60,461 bases of DNA from an uncultured Prevotella sp. Lineage in GTDB: Bacteria; Bacteroidota; Bacteroidia; Bacteroidales; Bacteroidaceae. Position 1 is the stretch's first letter, and the number at the start of each line of letters is the position of its first letter. Positions 25,752 through 34,561 of the stretch are shown piece after piece. The notes under the pieces are model-generated. The model saw only the letters and a list, made by a program, of their open reading frames with translations. It searched no databases and was not told the DNA's origin. The DNA lies in the NCBI GenBank assembly GCA_934202525.1, contig CAKPYB010000019.1, forward strand, positions 1-60,461, in the 5' to 3' direction. Made by a program: the position numbers and the translations under genes.

Positions 25752-26512
25752 AATTCAAAATTCTTTAACCAATCATAATCCGTTACATCAATCTTAGTTG
25801 GGGTAATAGCGATGTAACCATGATTCACAGCCCACTGGTCGGTATCCGTTGCCTCCGGTTCGTCATTACGATATTCACCCACCATCCAATAATAATCATA
25901 TCCATGCGGATGCGTACGATGATCCACCTCATTGATCCAGGAGCCATGAGTCATCCGGCAACCCTTGAAACCCTTGAACGGAGGCAAAGCCGGGAAGTTG
26001 ACATTCAGACAGGTATATTCTGGCAATCCCTTCTCCAGCACCAGCTTAACAACCTTCAGTACCCCATCGCGCAAAGGAGTGAGATCAGCATTTTCATCAT
26101 AATTGCAACTGCTGAAGGCTATGCTTGGAATATGCTGCATACAGCCCTCCTTAGCTACACCCATAGTTCCCGAATAATGATTATTCACGCTCGAATTGTC
26201 ACCATGATTGATACCGCCGATAATCAGATTAGGCTTGCGATCTGCAAGAAACTGATCCAACGCCAGTTTCACACAGTCAACCGGTGTGCCGCTACATGAC
26301 CAGACCTCCACATCATTCCCCATATTGTGGCGACGCTTCAGGCGCAAGGGAGTAGTAGCCGAAAAGGCACAGGCGAATCCCGAACGGGCACTTTCCGGTG
26401 CTACAACCAGCAGGTCGCACCAGTCTTTCAGAAAGCTCACCAGGGTCTTGATTCCATTGGCATGATAGCCATCATCATTCGAAATTAATACTAACGGTTT
26501 CTTATTTTCCAT
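25748..26512 (-). CDS. surE: 5'/3'-nucleotidase SurE
   Basis: A 254-residue phosphatase. The N-terminus LVLISNDDGYHANGI holds the metal-binding Asp13-Asp14. Further motifs include the VVAPESARSGFACAFS and GGINHGDN segments. SurE dephosphorylates nucleoside monophosphates and related substrates. The ATG at 26512 is chosen because the upstream frame runs through the divergent promoter region. Its stop overlaps the lpxB start (ATGA), so the two are translationally coupled. Confidence 0.95.
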   Translation of the reverse strand: MENKKPLVLISNDDGYHANGIKTLVSFLKDWCDLLVVAPESARSGFACAFSATTPLRLKRRHNMGNDVEVWSCSGTPVDCVKLALDQFLADRKPNLIIGGINHGDNSSVNNHYSGTMGVAKEGCMQHIPSIAFSSCNYDENADLTPLRDGVLKVVKLVLEKGLPEYTCLNVNFPALPPFKGFKGCRMTHGSWINEVDHRTHPHGYDYYWMVGEYRNDEPEATDTDQWAVNHGYIAITPTKIDVTDYDWLKNFEL

Positions 26513-26534
26513 AAAAATATCTTTCTTTTTGGTG

Positions 26535-26542
26535 CAAAAGTA
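26535..26542 (-). promoter_or_regulatory. Promoter -7 box of surE-lpxB (TACTTTTG)
   Basis: Minus-strand TACTTTTG, 22 nt before the surE ATG, divergent from the parA promoter 43 bp away. Confidence 0.6.
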
Positions 26543-26585
26543 CGAAAAAACCTTTAAAGATAGCGACTTTCTCACAATATTTTTG

Positions 26586-26593
26586 TATCTTTG
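26586..26593 (+). promoter_or_regulatory. Promoter -7 box of parA (TATCTTTG)
   Basis: TATCTTTG followed by GCCG, 19 nt before the parA ATG. The predicted leader is very short. Confidence 0.65.
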
Positions 26594-26612
26594 CCGAAAA
26601 TTTACTAAGAAA

Positions 26613-27377
26613 ATGGGAAAAATCATCGCATTAGCTAACCAAAAAGGCGGTGTAGGAAAGACTACTACCACCATTAACTTGGCAGCATCGCTTGCCACGC
26701 TAGAGAAAACTGTACTCGTAGTGGACGCCGACCCACAGGCAAACGCTTCCAGTGGATTGGGCGTGGACATCAGCGAGGTAGACTGCTCGCTCTACGAATG
26801 CATCATCGACCATGCAGACGTGCGCGATGCCATCTACACCACCGACATTGATGGACTCGACATCATTCCTAGTCATATCGACCTGGTAGGTGCCGAGATA
26901 GAGATGCTGAATCTCAAAAATCGCGAAAAGGTGATTAAGACATTACTGCAGCCTATCCGTGACGAATACGACTACATCCTGATAGACTGTTCGCCTTCGC
27001 TCGGCCTCATCACCGTCAATTCGTTGACGGCTGCCGACAGTGTCATCATCCCAGTCCAATGTGAATATTTCGCTCTTGAAGGTATCAGCAAATTGCTCAA
27101 TACCATCAAGATCATCAAGAGCAAGCTGAATCCGAAACTCGAGATAGAAGGTTTCCTGCTCACCATGTATGATAGTCGTCTACGCCTTGCCAACCAGATA
27201 TACGACGAGGTGAAACGCCACTTCCAGGAATTGGTGTTCAAGACCGTTATCCAGCGCAACGTGAAGCTGAGCGAGAGTCCGAGCCATGGTCTCCCAGTTA
27301 TCCTTTACGATGCAGAAAGCAATGGAGCCAAGAACCATCTGGCCTTGGCAAAGGAGATTATCAACAAGAATAGTTAA
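26613..27377 (+). CDS. parA: Chromosome-partitioning ATPase ParA (Soj)
   Basis: A 254-residue Walker-type ATPase. The deviant Walker A is KGGVGKTT (11-18), the A' motif is DADPQANA, and Walker B is ILIDCSPSLG. The start MGKIIALANQ is chosen because the longer frame begins upstream of the promoter box. ParA binds nucleoid DNA and moves ParB-parS complexes. It is followed by parB and the conserved segment to relA. I did not find a clear parS palindrome in the window. Confidence 0.96.
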   Translation: MGKIIALANQKGGVGKTTTTINLAASLATLEKTVLVVDADPQANASSGLGVDISEVDCSLYECIIDHADVRDAIYTTDIDGLDIIPSHIDLVGAEIEMLNLKNREKVIKTLLQPIRDEYDYILIDCSPSLGLITVNSLTAADSVIIPVQCEYFALEGISKLLNTIKIIKSKLNPKLEIEGFLLTMYDSRLRLANQIYDEVKRHFQELVFKTVIQRNVKLSESPSHGLPVILYDAESNGAKNHLALAKEIINKNS

Positions 27378-27433
27378 GATTTGGAAATTGAACCCTTTTA
27401 GAAAGTTCAATGTTCAAAATTAAAAGTAAAAAA

Positions 27434-28345
27434 ATGGCAGTACACAAGAAATACAACAACGGTACTAAGAGCAACGCTTTAGGACGCGGACTCGATGCCC
27501 TCATCTCTACCGAGGGAGTGCGCACCCAGGGCAGCAGTACCATCAATGAAATTCCTCTCGACCAGATTGAGGCGAATCCCAATCAGCCACGCCGGGAGTT
27601 TGACGACGAAGCCCTACATGAGCTCGCCGAAAGCATCAAGGCCATAGGCATCATCCAGCCTATCACCTTAAGACAGGTTTCAGAAAACAGATTCCAGATT
27701 ATCGCCGGTGAACGCCGCTGGCGCGCTTCACAACTTGCGGGGCTGACAGCTATCCCTGCCTACATCCGCACCATCAGCGATGAGAACGTAATGGAAATGG
27801 CGCTCGTAGAGAATATCCAGCGCCAAGACCTCAACGCCATAGAAATAGCACTCGCCTACGAACACCTTCTGGAAAACGAGGGTATGACACAGGAGAAAAT
27901 TTCAGAACGTGTGGGCAAGAGCCGTGCAGCTATCGCCAACTATCTGCGACTGCTCAAACTTCCTGCCCAGGTGCAGATGGCACTACAAAAGAAAGAAATC
28001 GACATGGGTCATTGCCGTGCCCTACTGGCCCTCGACTCACCTTCGCTGCAAATCAAGTTGTTCAAGGAGATACAGAAGAACGGCTACTCAGTAAGAAAGG
28101 TTGAAGAGATGGTACAGCGACTCAAGAGCGGAGAAGACATCGAGAGCGGTAAGAAAACCATCACGGCTAAGGCTCAGATGCCTGAGGAATTTACACAACT
28201 CAAAAACCGCCTGTCACAGTTTCTCAATACCAAAGTGCAGTTCACCTGCTCTGCTAAGGGCAAGGGAAAAATCAGCATTCCATTCGCCAACGAAGAGGAG
28301 CTGGAGCACATCATGAATGTTTTCGATCAGTTAAAGCAAGAATAA
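27434..28345 (+). CDS. parB: Chromosome-partitioning protein ParB (Spo0J)
   Basis: A 303-residue protein. The start region has the ParA-stimulating LGRGLDALI (16-24). The CTPase domain has NPNQPRREF (48-56) and GERRWRA (92-98). The helix-turn-helix (about 140-175) has EKISERVGKSRAAIANYLRLL, and the C-terminal dimer domain follows. An ATG eight codons upstream is less likely. It lies 56 nt after parA. Confidence 0.95.
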   Translation: MAVHKKYNNGTKSNALGRGLDALISTEGVRTQGSSTINEIPLDQIEANPNQPRREFDDEALHELAESIKAIGIIQPITLRQVSENRFQIIAGERRWRASQLAGLTAIPAYIRTISDENVMEMALVENIQRQDLNAIEIALAYEHLLENEGMTQEKISERVGKSRAAIANYLRLLKLPAQVQMALQKKEIDMGHCRALLALDSPSLQIKLFKEIQKNGYSVRKVEEMVQRLKSGEDIESGKKTITAKAQMPEEFTQLKNRLSQFLNTKVQFTCSAKGKGKISIPFANEEELEHIMNVFDQLKQE

Positions 28346-28347
28346 AA

Positions 28348-29088
28348 GTGAAACTCAGTATATCACAAATCTGTTTGGCAACCCTGCTGCTTCTGGCACC
28401 GATGGGCGCACAGGCACAGAAGTCGAAACAAAAAAAACAAGTGACCGATGTGCCAACCATTGCATCAGCCGACTCGGCAAAAATAGCCATCGACTCGATG
28501 CTTACCGCACAAGACAGCAGCAAACTGGCAAGCCTCACCCAACCAGCAAAGCCTGTACGCAAAAAGCGCAACTGGGCAACTTGGCGACCTGATACCAAGC
28601 GTGCCATGTGGTTGGCACTTGTATTACCTGGTGCCGGACAGATATACAATCGCAAATATTGGAAACTGCCTTTCATCTATGGCGGTTTCGTAGGCTGTAC
28701 ATACGCCATCACCTGGAACAACCAGATGTATCACGACTATTCGCAAGCCTACATGGATATTATGGACGATGACCCCAACACCCAGAGCTACAATCAGTTT
28801 CTGCACTTGGGCGCCCAGATCAACGAATCGAACATAGAACGCTATAAGGAAATCTTCCGCAAGCGAAAAGATAAATATCGCCGTTGGAGAGACTTGGGAA
28901 CCTTCGTCATGATAGGCATCTATGCCTTCTCAGTGATTGATGCCTACGTAGATGCATCGCTCTCGGAATTTGACATCTCCGATGATCTCTCGCTCAGAAT
29001 AGAGCCTACCATGCTGAATAACGGCAACAAGACTGCCAATCCGCTGCGGTCTGGAAGCCTCGGCGTAAGTTGCTCACTCACATTTTAA
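28348..29088 (+). CDS. DUF5683 domain-containing protein with signal peptide
   Basis: A 246-residue protein starting from GTG 2 nt after the parB stop; no ATG is available before the signal peptide. The N-terminal signal reads MKLSISQICLATLLLLAP and ends AQA-QK. A Lys/Ser-rich stretch follows, then the conserved WLALVLPGAGQIYNRKYWK region with a membrane helix (about 90-125). A second helix lies near FVMIGIYAFSVIDAYVDA. Function is unknown. Its place between parB and a lytic transglycosylase is conserved in Bacteroidales and suggests a cell-envelope role. Confidence 0.85.
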   Translation: MKLSISQICLATLLLLAPMGAQAQKSKQKKQVTDVPTIASADSAKIAIDSMLTAQDSSKLASLTQPAKPVRKKRNWATWRPDTKRAMWLALVLPGAGQIYNRKYWKLPFIYGGFVGCTYAITWNNQMYHDYSQAYMDIMDDDPNTQSYNQFLHLGAQINESNIERYKEIFRKRKDKYRRWRDLGTFVMIGIYAFSVIDAYVDASLSEFDISDDLSLRIEPTMLNNGNKTANPLRSGSLGVSCSLTF

Positions 29089-29173
29089 TTTAATGCGTGA
29101 GGAGTTAGAATACACCTATATATATTATAACGCAAAATAGAAATTAGAAACATAGACGAGATAAAACATCAAT

Positions 29174-30532
29174 ATGAAGAAAATACTAGTCATGGCAGCA
29201 GCGATGCTGTTCAGCTTACAAGGCATTCATGCCCAAACCGACGTTACAGAAGAAACAGATAACGATGATATCATCACCGTTACCGACAAAGACGGAAAGC
29301 AGGAGGAAATCGAAGTACCTGAGGGAATGGAAGATAACCTCGACAGCCTGCTCCACCTTTACAATGCACAGACTTACATGATGGCAGATACAACCTGCAA
29401 ATACCGCGATGTAAACCCTGTCTTCGAGAAGGAAGTGTATATCGACCGTCTGAAGAGAATGCCTACCATCATCGAAATGCCATACAATGAGGTAGTACAG
29501 AAATTCATAGACCGTTACAGCGGCAAACTACGCCGTTCAGTAAGTTTCATGTTGGGAGCAAGCAACTTCTACATGCCTATCTTCGAAGAGGCATTAGAGG
29601 CTTACAACCTGCCACTGGAGCTGAAATATCTGCCAGTAATCGAATCGGCACTCAACCCTAAAGCTGTATCACGCGTTGGTGCCACTGGTTTATGGCAGTT
29701 TATGCTGCCTACCGGCAAGCGATACGGACTGGAGGTAAACTCACTCATCGATGAGCGCCGCGACCCAGTAAAAGCATCCTATGCAGCCGCCCACTATCTG
29801 AGCGACCTGTACAAGATATTCGACGATTGGAGTCTCGTGATTGCAGCTTACAACTGCGGACCAACCAATGTAAACAAGGCTATCCATCGTGCAAAAGGCA
29901 ACGCCGACTACTGGAACATCTATCCATATCTTCCAAAGGAAACACGTGGATACGTACCAGCTTTCATCGCTGCCAACTACATCATGAACTACTACTGCGA
30001 TCATAACATCTGCCCTATGGTAAGCGAACTGCCAGTAAAGACAGATACCATCGTAGTATCAAAAGACATCCACCTGGAGCAGATTTCCAAAGTGCTGAAC
30101 ATTGACATAGAGCACCTGCGCAATCTGAATCCACAGTACCGTCATGATATCATCAATGGATTGAACCATCCGATGGCATTGCGTCTTCCTTCTACCCTCA
30201 TCGGTAGCTTCATCGACCAGCAGGACAGCATCTGTGCTTACAGAGCCGATGAACTCTTCCTGAAGCGCGCAACCGTAGATGTCAACGATGCACAGCCTAC
30301 CTATAGCCGCCCACGAAGCAGCTACAGTCGCCACAGCGCTTCTTCACGCAGCAAGAAGAGCAGCAAGCGAGGCAGAAACAGGAAACAAGGCAACAAGAGT
30401 GTAACCATCAAGAATGGTGATACCCTTTCTGAAATAGCAGCACGCCACGGAACAACCGTTAAGAAACTGCGCAAACTGAACGGCATCAAGGGTAACAGTA
30501 TCCGTGCCGGAAAGAAAATCAAAGTGAAATAA
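29174..30532 (+). CDS. Membrane-bound lytic murein transglycosylase (MltD-like)
   Basis: A 452-residue exported protein. A signal peptide (about 1-20, ending IHAQ) is followed by the SLT domain (about 135-270). Its catalytic Glu lies in LPVIESALNPKAVS, followed by GATGLWQFMLPTGKRYGL and AAYNCGPTNV. A LysM-like segment lies near 300-345, then a basic Ser/Arg-rich linker, and a clear C-terminal LysM (about 410-452) with KNGDTLSEIAARHGTT. It cleaves peptidoglycan glycan strands. Confidence 0.93.
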   Translation: MKKILVMAAAMLFSLQGIHAQTDVTEETDNDDIITVTDKDGKQEEIEVPEGMEDNLDSLLHLYNAQTYMMADTTCKYRDVNPVFEKEVYIDRLKRMPTIIEMPYNEVVQKFIDRYSGKLRRSVSFMLGASNFYMPIFEEALEAYNLPLELKYLPVIESALNPKAVSRVGATGLWQFMLPTGKRYGLEVNSLIDERRDPVKASYAAAHYLSDLYKIFDDWSLVIAAYNCGPTNVNKAIHRAKGNADYWNIYPYLPKETRGYVPAFIAANYIMNYYCDHNICPMVSELPVKTDTIVVSKDIHLEQISKVLNIDIEHLRNLNPQYRHDIINGLNHPMALRLPSTLIGSFIDQQDSICAYRADELFLKRATVDVNDAQPTYSRPRSSYSRHSASSRSKKSSKRGRNRKQGNKSVTIKNGDTLSEIAARHGTTVKKLRKLNGIKGNSIRAGKKIKVK

Positions 30533-30535
30533 AAG

Positions 30536-30558
30536 AACTACGTCCGCTGTAGTTTTTT
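30536..30558 (+). terminator. Short terminator-like hairpin between mltD-like gene and relA
   Basis: AACTAC and GTAGTT with a 7-nt loop and a T-run. The stem is only 6 bp, so read-through is likely. Confidence 0.55.
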
Positions 30559-30596
30559 CAGTCTAATTAAGAACATTATTATTGGAGGGACCCACT

Positions 30597-32882
30597 ATGG
30601 ATGACCAGAACTTGAAAGACCTCGAAAGAGAGCAGGCTGATAACCAGTTGATTGGCGATGCCTTTCAACACCTGCTTGACACCTACCTGAGTTCGCGACA
30701 CCGCAAGAAGGTAGATATAGTGACCAAGGCATTCAACTTCGCCCGACAGGCGCACAAAGGTGTGCGCCGCCTCTCGGGCGAACCATATATCATGCACCCT
30801 ATCGCCGTGGCTCAGATAGCCTGCGAGGAGATGGGGCTCGGCTCAACGAGCATCTGTGCCGCACTGCTTCATGATGTGGTAGAAGATACCGACTACACCG
30901 TAGAAGATATCTCAAACATCTTTGGAGCCAAGGTGGCACAAATCGTTGATGGACTCACCAAGATCAGTGGTGGAATCTTCGGCGATAAGGCATCAGCACA
31001 GGCAGAAAACTTCAAAAAACTGTTGCTCACTATGAGCGATGACATCCGTGTGATCCTTATCAAGATTTGCGACCGCCTGCACAACATGCGCACGCTGGAA
31101 TCGCAACCTGCCAACAAACAATACAAGATTGCGGGCGAAACCTTGTATATTTATGCTCCTCTCGCCAACCGATTGGGCTTGAACAAAATCAAGACCGAGC
31201 TCGAAGACCTCAGCTTCCGCTACGACCATCCACAGGAGTATGCCAATATAGAGCATAAGCTTGCCGATACCGAATCGCAGCGCGACACCCTCTTCGAGAG
31301 TTTTACTGCACCTATCCGCGAAGAACTCGACAAGCTAGGCGTAGAATACAAAATCAAAGCACGCGTGAAGAGCCCTTATTCTATTTGGAATAAGATGCAG
31401 AACAAGCACGTTACCTTCGATGAGATTTACGACATTCTTGCTGTGCGCATCATCTTTACACCAAAGGTGAGAACAAACGAAGTAAACGAATGCTTCAATA
31501 TCTACGTAGCCATCAGTAAAATCTACAAGAGTCATCCCGACCGTCTGCGCGACTGGTTGAACCATCCGAAAGCAAACGGCTATCAGGCACTCCACGTTAC
31601 CCTGATGAGTAAGCAGGGAAGATGGATAGAAGTGCAGATCCGCTCCGATCGAATGGACGAGGTGGCAGAAAAGGGATTTGCTGCCCACTGGAAATACAAA
31701 GAAGGAAACGAAGGTGAATATACAGAAGATGAGAACGAGCTGAACGACTGGCTCAGCACCATCAAGGAGATTCTGGACGATCCGCAGCCGGATGCCATGG
31801 ACTTCCTCGATGCCATCAAGCTGAACCTCTATGCTTCAGAAATCTTCGTCTTCACACCAAAAGGAGAAATCAAAACGATGCCGGCAGGCTGTACTGCCCT
31901 CGACTTCGCCTTCCAGATTCATACCTTCCTGGGCAGCCACTGTATCGGAGCCAAGGTAAACCATAAGCTGGTTCCGCTGAGCCATAAGCTGCAAAGTGGC
32001 GACCAGGTTGAGATTCTTACTTCCAAGAGCCAGCATGTACAGGAAGAATGGGTAAACTTCGTCAGTTCAGCCAAGGCAAAGAGCAAGATTCTGGCCATCC
32101 TGCGCCGCGATTCACGAGAGGTTCAGAAGAAGGGAGAAAACATACTCACCGAATGGCTCAAGAAGAACAGCATTGAGATGAGTGCGTCGGTGGTAGACCG
32201 CCTATGCGATTTTCATAATATCCAGAAGCCTGAAACCCTCTTCCAGTCATTGGGAGACCATCAGATTATCCTGGGCGATAAAGATTTCGATGAGTTGCAG
32301 GGCAAGCCTAAGAAACAGCAGGCCAGCAGCTGGCGCAATTATATCCCATTCCTGGGCAAGAGCAAGGAGAAGGCTCCAGAAAAAGGCATCGTGAAGCCTC
32401 AGGATCTTTTCGTGGTGGGCAAAGACTTCAACAAGAAGAAGCCACTCATCCTGACCGAGGAGAATATCAACCAGTTTATCTTCCCTAGCTGCTGCCATGC
32501 GATTCCTGGCGATGACGTCATGGGCTTTATCGACAACAAGAACCGCATCGAAATCCATAAGCGCTCTTGCAGCATAGCAGCCAAACTGAAGTCCAGTTTC
32601 GGCAACCGCATCGTAGATGCCAAATGGGATATGCACAAGCAGATACTCTTCGATGCTACCATCGAAATCAAGGGTATCGACCGTAAGGGCATGCTGCTGG
32701 ATGTAAGTAAGGTGATTAGTGACCAGTTAGGCATCAATATCCACAAGATAACAATCAGTAGTGATAACGGCATCTTCGACGGAACCATCGAACTCCGTGT
32801 TCACGACCGCGAAGAAGTTAAGACCATTATGAACCAACTCCGAAATATTGATGATCTGCAGGAAGTACAGAGAATCCTGTAA
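30597..32882 (+). CDS. relA: Bifunctional (p)ppGpp synthetase/hydrolase (RelA/SpoT)
   Basis: A 761-residue Rel protein. The HD hydrolase domain (about 45-200) has LLHDVVEDTD, with His92-Asp93 intact. The synthetase domain (about 235-350) includes KARVKSPYSIWNKM. The TGS domain (about 410-470) has VFTPKGEIKTMPAG. The C-terminal zinc-finger/ACT region has PSCCHAIPGDD and DRKGMLLDVSKVIS. The start at 30597 is supported by a strong GGAGG 8 nt upstream, which is unusual for this phylum. It makes and degrades the stringent-response alarmone. Confidence 0.96.
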   Translation: MDDQNLKDLEREQADNQLIGDAFQHLLDTYLSSRHRKKVDIVTKAFNFARQAHKGVRRLSGEPYIMHPIAVAQIACEEMGLGSTSICAALLHDVVEDTDYTVEDISNIFGAKVAQIVDGLTKISGGIFGDKASAQAENFKKLLLTMSDDIRVILIKICDRLHNMRTLESQPANKQYKIAGETLYIYAPLANRLGLNKIKTELEDLSFRYDHPQEYANIEHKLADTESQRDTLFESFTAPIREELDKLGVEYKIKARVKSPYSIWNKMQNKHVTFDEIYDILAVRIIFTPKVRTNEVNECFNIYVAISKIYKSHPDRLRDWLNHPKANGYQALHVTLMSKQGRWIEVQIRSDRMDEVAEKGFAAHWKYKEGNEGEYTEDENELNDWLSTIKEILDDPQPDAMDFLDAIKLNLYASEIFVFTPKGEIKTMPAGCTALDFAFQIHTFLGSHCIGAKVNHKLVPLSHKLQSGDQVEILTSKSQHVQEEWVNFVSSAKAKSKILAILRRDSREVQKKGENILTEWLKKNSIEMSASVVDRLCDFHNIQKPETLFQSLGDHQIILGDKDFDELQGKPKKQQASSWRNYIPFLGKSKEKAPEKGIVKPQDLFVVGKDFNKKKPLILTEENINQFIFPSCCHAIPGDDVMGFIDNKNRIEIHKRSCSIAAKLKSSFGNRIVDAKWDMHKQILFDATIEIKGIDRKGMLLDVSKVISDQLGINIHKITISSDNGIFDGTIELRVHDREEVKTIMNQLRNIDDLQEVQRIL

Positions 32883-32920
32883 CTTAGGAGTTTATGATAA
32901 TAAAGAAAAGATAAATAATA

Positions 32921-32955
32921 GAGAATCGCCGGATTTAAAATCTGGCGATTCTCTA
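32921..32955 (+). terminator. Long hairpin after relA
   Basis: AGAGAATCGCCGGATTT pairs with AAATCTGGCGATTCTCT (17 bp with one G-U pair). There is little T-run, but the stem is long. Confidence 0.7.
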
Positions 32956-33018
32956 TGAAATCATACAGATTTCAACATCTTATAAAAACAGATTCAAAAC
33001 AACAAACTTAAAAACAAT

Positions 33019-34008
33019 ATGAAAAAATTATTCTTATCATTTTTAATGATGTTGACCCTGTTGCCTCTGGCAGCAGCCAACAAGTATGACAACCCCGACA
33101 CGATTGTAGTATCCCGTGATGGTACCGGCGAATTCCGCACCATCGACGAAGCCATCGAAGTATGTCGTGCTTTCATGGATTACAGCAAGGTAATCTATGT
33201 TAAGAAAGGCGTGTACAAGGAGAAACTCATCCTCCCTTCATGGCTCACCAACATCACCATCTGTGGTGAAGACCGTGATAACACTATCATCACATGGGAC
33301 GATCATGCCAACATCAAGATGCCTGTAGGTGGACTCGATTCAGAAGCTGCTGTAAAGGGTAAACCGATAGGCACATTCCGCACTTATACCCTGAAGGTAC
33401 AGGGCAGTTACATCACCCTGAAGAACATCACCATCGAGAACAATGCAGCCAAACTGGGACAGGCTGTCTCCCTACATCTTGAAGGCGATCATATCCTGGT
33501 TCAGAACTGCCGTCTGCTGGGCAATCAGGATACCGTTTATACAGGTATAGCCAACAACCGTTCAGCCTTCTATGATTGCTACATCGAAGGAACCACCGAT
33601 TTCATATTTGGTCCGGGAAGAGCATGGTTTGAGAATTGTGAGATTCGCAGCAAGGCCAACAGCTACATCACAGCCGCATCCAGTCCTGCCGGTCAGGAAT
33701 ATGGCTATGTATTCAACAAGTGCAAGCTTACCGCCGAGCCAGGTGTAGACAAGGTTTATCTGGGCCGTCCATGGCGCCCTTATGCAGCTACCCTCTTCAT
33801 GAATTGCGAAATGGGCAGCCACATCCGTCCAGAAGGATGGCACAACTGGGGCAAGCAGAGCAACGAACAGACAGCCCGCTACAGCGAATATAACAACCAC
33901 GGTGCAGGTGCTGCAACCAAGGCACGCGTAGCCTGGAGCCGTCAGCTCACCAAGAAAGAAGCTGCTAAAGTTACCATCAAGAATGTCTTCGGCGAAGAAG
34001 CGTGGTAA
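33019..34008 (+). CDS. Secreted pectinesterase (carbohydrate esterase family 8)
   Basis: A 329-residue exported enzyme. A signal peptide (1-about 20) is followed by the right-handed beta-helix. Family signatures are GVYKEK (65-70), GQAVSL (147-152), QDT (170-172), DFIFG (194-198) and GRPW (249-252). The two catalytic Asp and the substrate Arg are present. It removes methyl groups from pectin homogalacturonan, consistent with plant-fibre use by gut Prevotella. It is a single gene; no SusC/SusD pair is nearby. Confidence 0.95.
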   Translation: MKKLFLSFLMMLTLLPLAAANKYDNPDTIVVSRDGTGEFRTIDEAIEVCRAFMDYSKVIYVKKGVYKEKLILPSWLTNITICGEDRDNTIITWDDHANIKMPVGGLDSEAAVKGKPIGTFRTYTLKVQGSYITLKNITIENNAAKLGQAVSLHLEGDHILVQNCRLLGNQDTVYTGIANNRSAFYDCYIEGTTDFIFGPGRAWFENCEIRSKANSYITAASSPAGQEYGYVFNKCKLTAEPGVDKVYLGRPWRPYAATLFMNCEMGSHIRPEGWHNWGKQSNEQTARYSEYNNHGAGAATKARVAWSRQLTKKEAAKVTIKNVFGEEAW

Positions 34009-34036
34009 CCCTAGCTAATCATAAAGTCCAAAGTTA

Positions 34037-34384
34037 CTAAACCAGTCCATCGAGCTGCTTTTTGAGTTCTTTGAGCTGGTCTCTTACTGAAATAAGGGTG
34101 TCGAGAACTTCAGAAGATTTCTCGGCACCCGTTCTGTTTTGGTTCAGATACTTACGGGCAGCCGCAATCTTCAATCCCTTCACCTTGATAAGGTTATAGA
34201 TGAGCCTTACCTGCTCAATATCCTTATCGGTATACTGGCGCACTTTGTTGCCAGCAACCTTCGGTTTGAGAAAAGGAAACTCCTTTTCCCAATATCTCAA
34301 CGTAGAGTCGTTTAGACCAAACATTTCACCTACTTCCTTGATAGAATAGTACAATTTCGTTGTTTTATCTGGAATTATTGCCAT
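34037..34384 (-). CDS. MerR-family transcriptional regulator
   Basis: A 115-residue protein from the ATG at 34384. The N-terminal winged helix-turn-helix is clear: YYSIKEVGEMFGLNDSTLRYWEKEF, written here in two parts as YYSIKEVGEMFGLN and DSTLRYWEKEF. A C-terminal coiled coil (SVRDQLKELKKQLDGL) provides dimerisation. There are no Cys-based metal sites. It is convergent with the pectinesterase gene and divergent from alaS. Confidence 0.9.
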   Translation of the reverse strand: MAIIPDKTTKLYYSIKEVGEMFGLNDSTLRYWEKEFPFLKPKVAGNKVRQYTDKDIEQVRLIYNLIKVKGLKIAAARKYLNQNRTGAEKSSEVLDTLISVRDQLKELKKQLDGLV

Positions 34385-34423
34385 TTTTTCCGTCTTTAAT
34401 TTCAAAAATAATTAATTTAGTTG

Positions 34424-34431
34424 CAAAATTA
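34424..34431 (-). promoter_or_regulatory. Promoter -7 box of the merR gene (TAATTTTG)
   Basis: Minus-strand TAATTTTG, 40 nt before the merR-type ATG and only 12 bp from the divergent alaS box. Confidence 0.55.
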
Positions 34432-34443
34432 AACAATTCTTCT

Positions 34444-34451
34444 TATCTTTG
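34444..34451 (+). promoter_or_regulatory. Promoter -7 box of alaS (TATCTTTG)
   Basis: TATCTTTG followed by CAAAG, about 110 nt before the alaS ATG. The leader between holds a hairpin (34466-34497) with stems AGAAAAT/ATTTTCT and GCCC/GGGC. Confidence 0.65.
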
Positions 34452-34561
34452 CAAAGATTTTCGGAAGAAAATGCCCTAAAGGGCAAAAATATTTTCTGAG
34501 AGGACTCTCAATCCCCTCTTCAAAACAGGAAAAAGAAATTAAAGATAAATATAAAAAAGAT

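Noticed and set aside
26513..26770. N-terminal extension of SurE
   Set aside because: It crosses the divergent promoter region and the beginning of parA; SurE homology starts at the ATG at 26512.
26613..28345. parS site within parAB
   Set aside because: I looked for a TGTTnCACGTGAAACA-like palindrome and did not find one.
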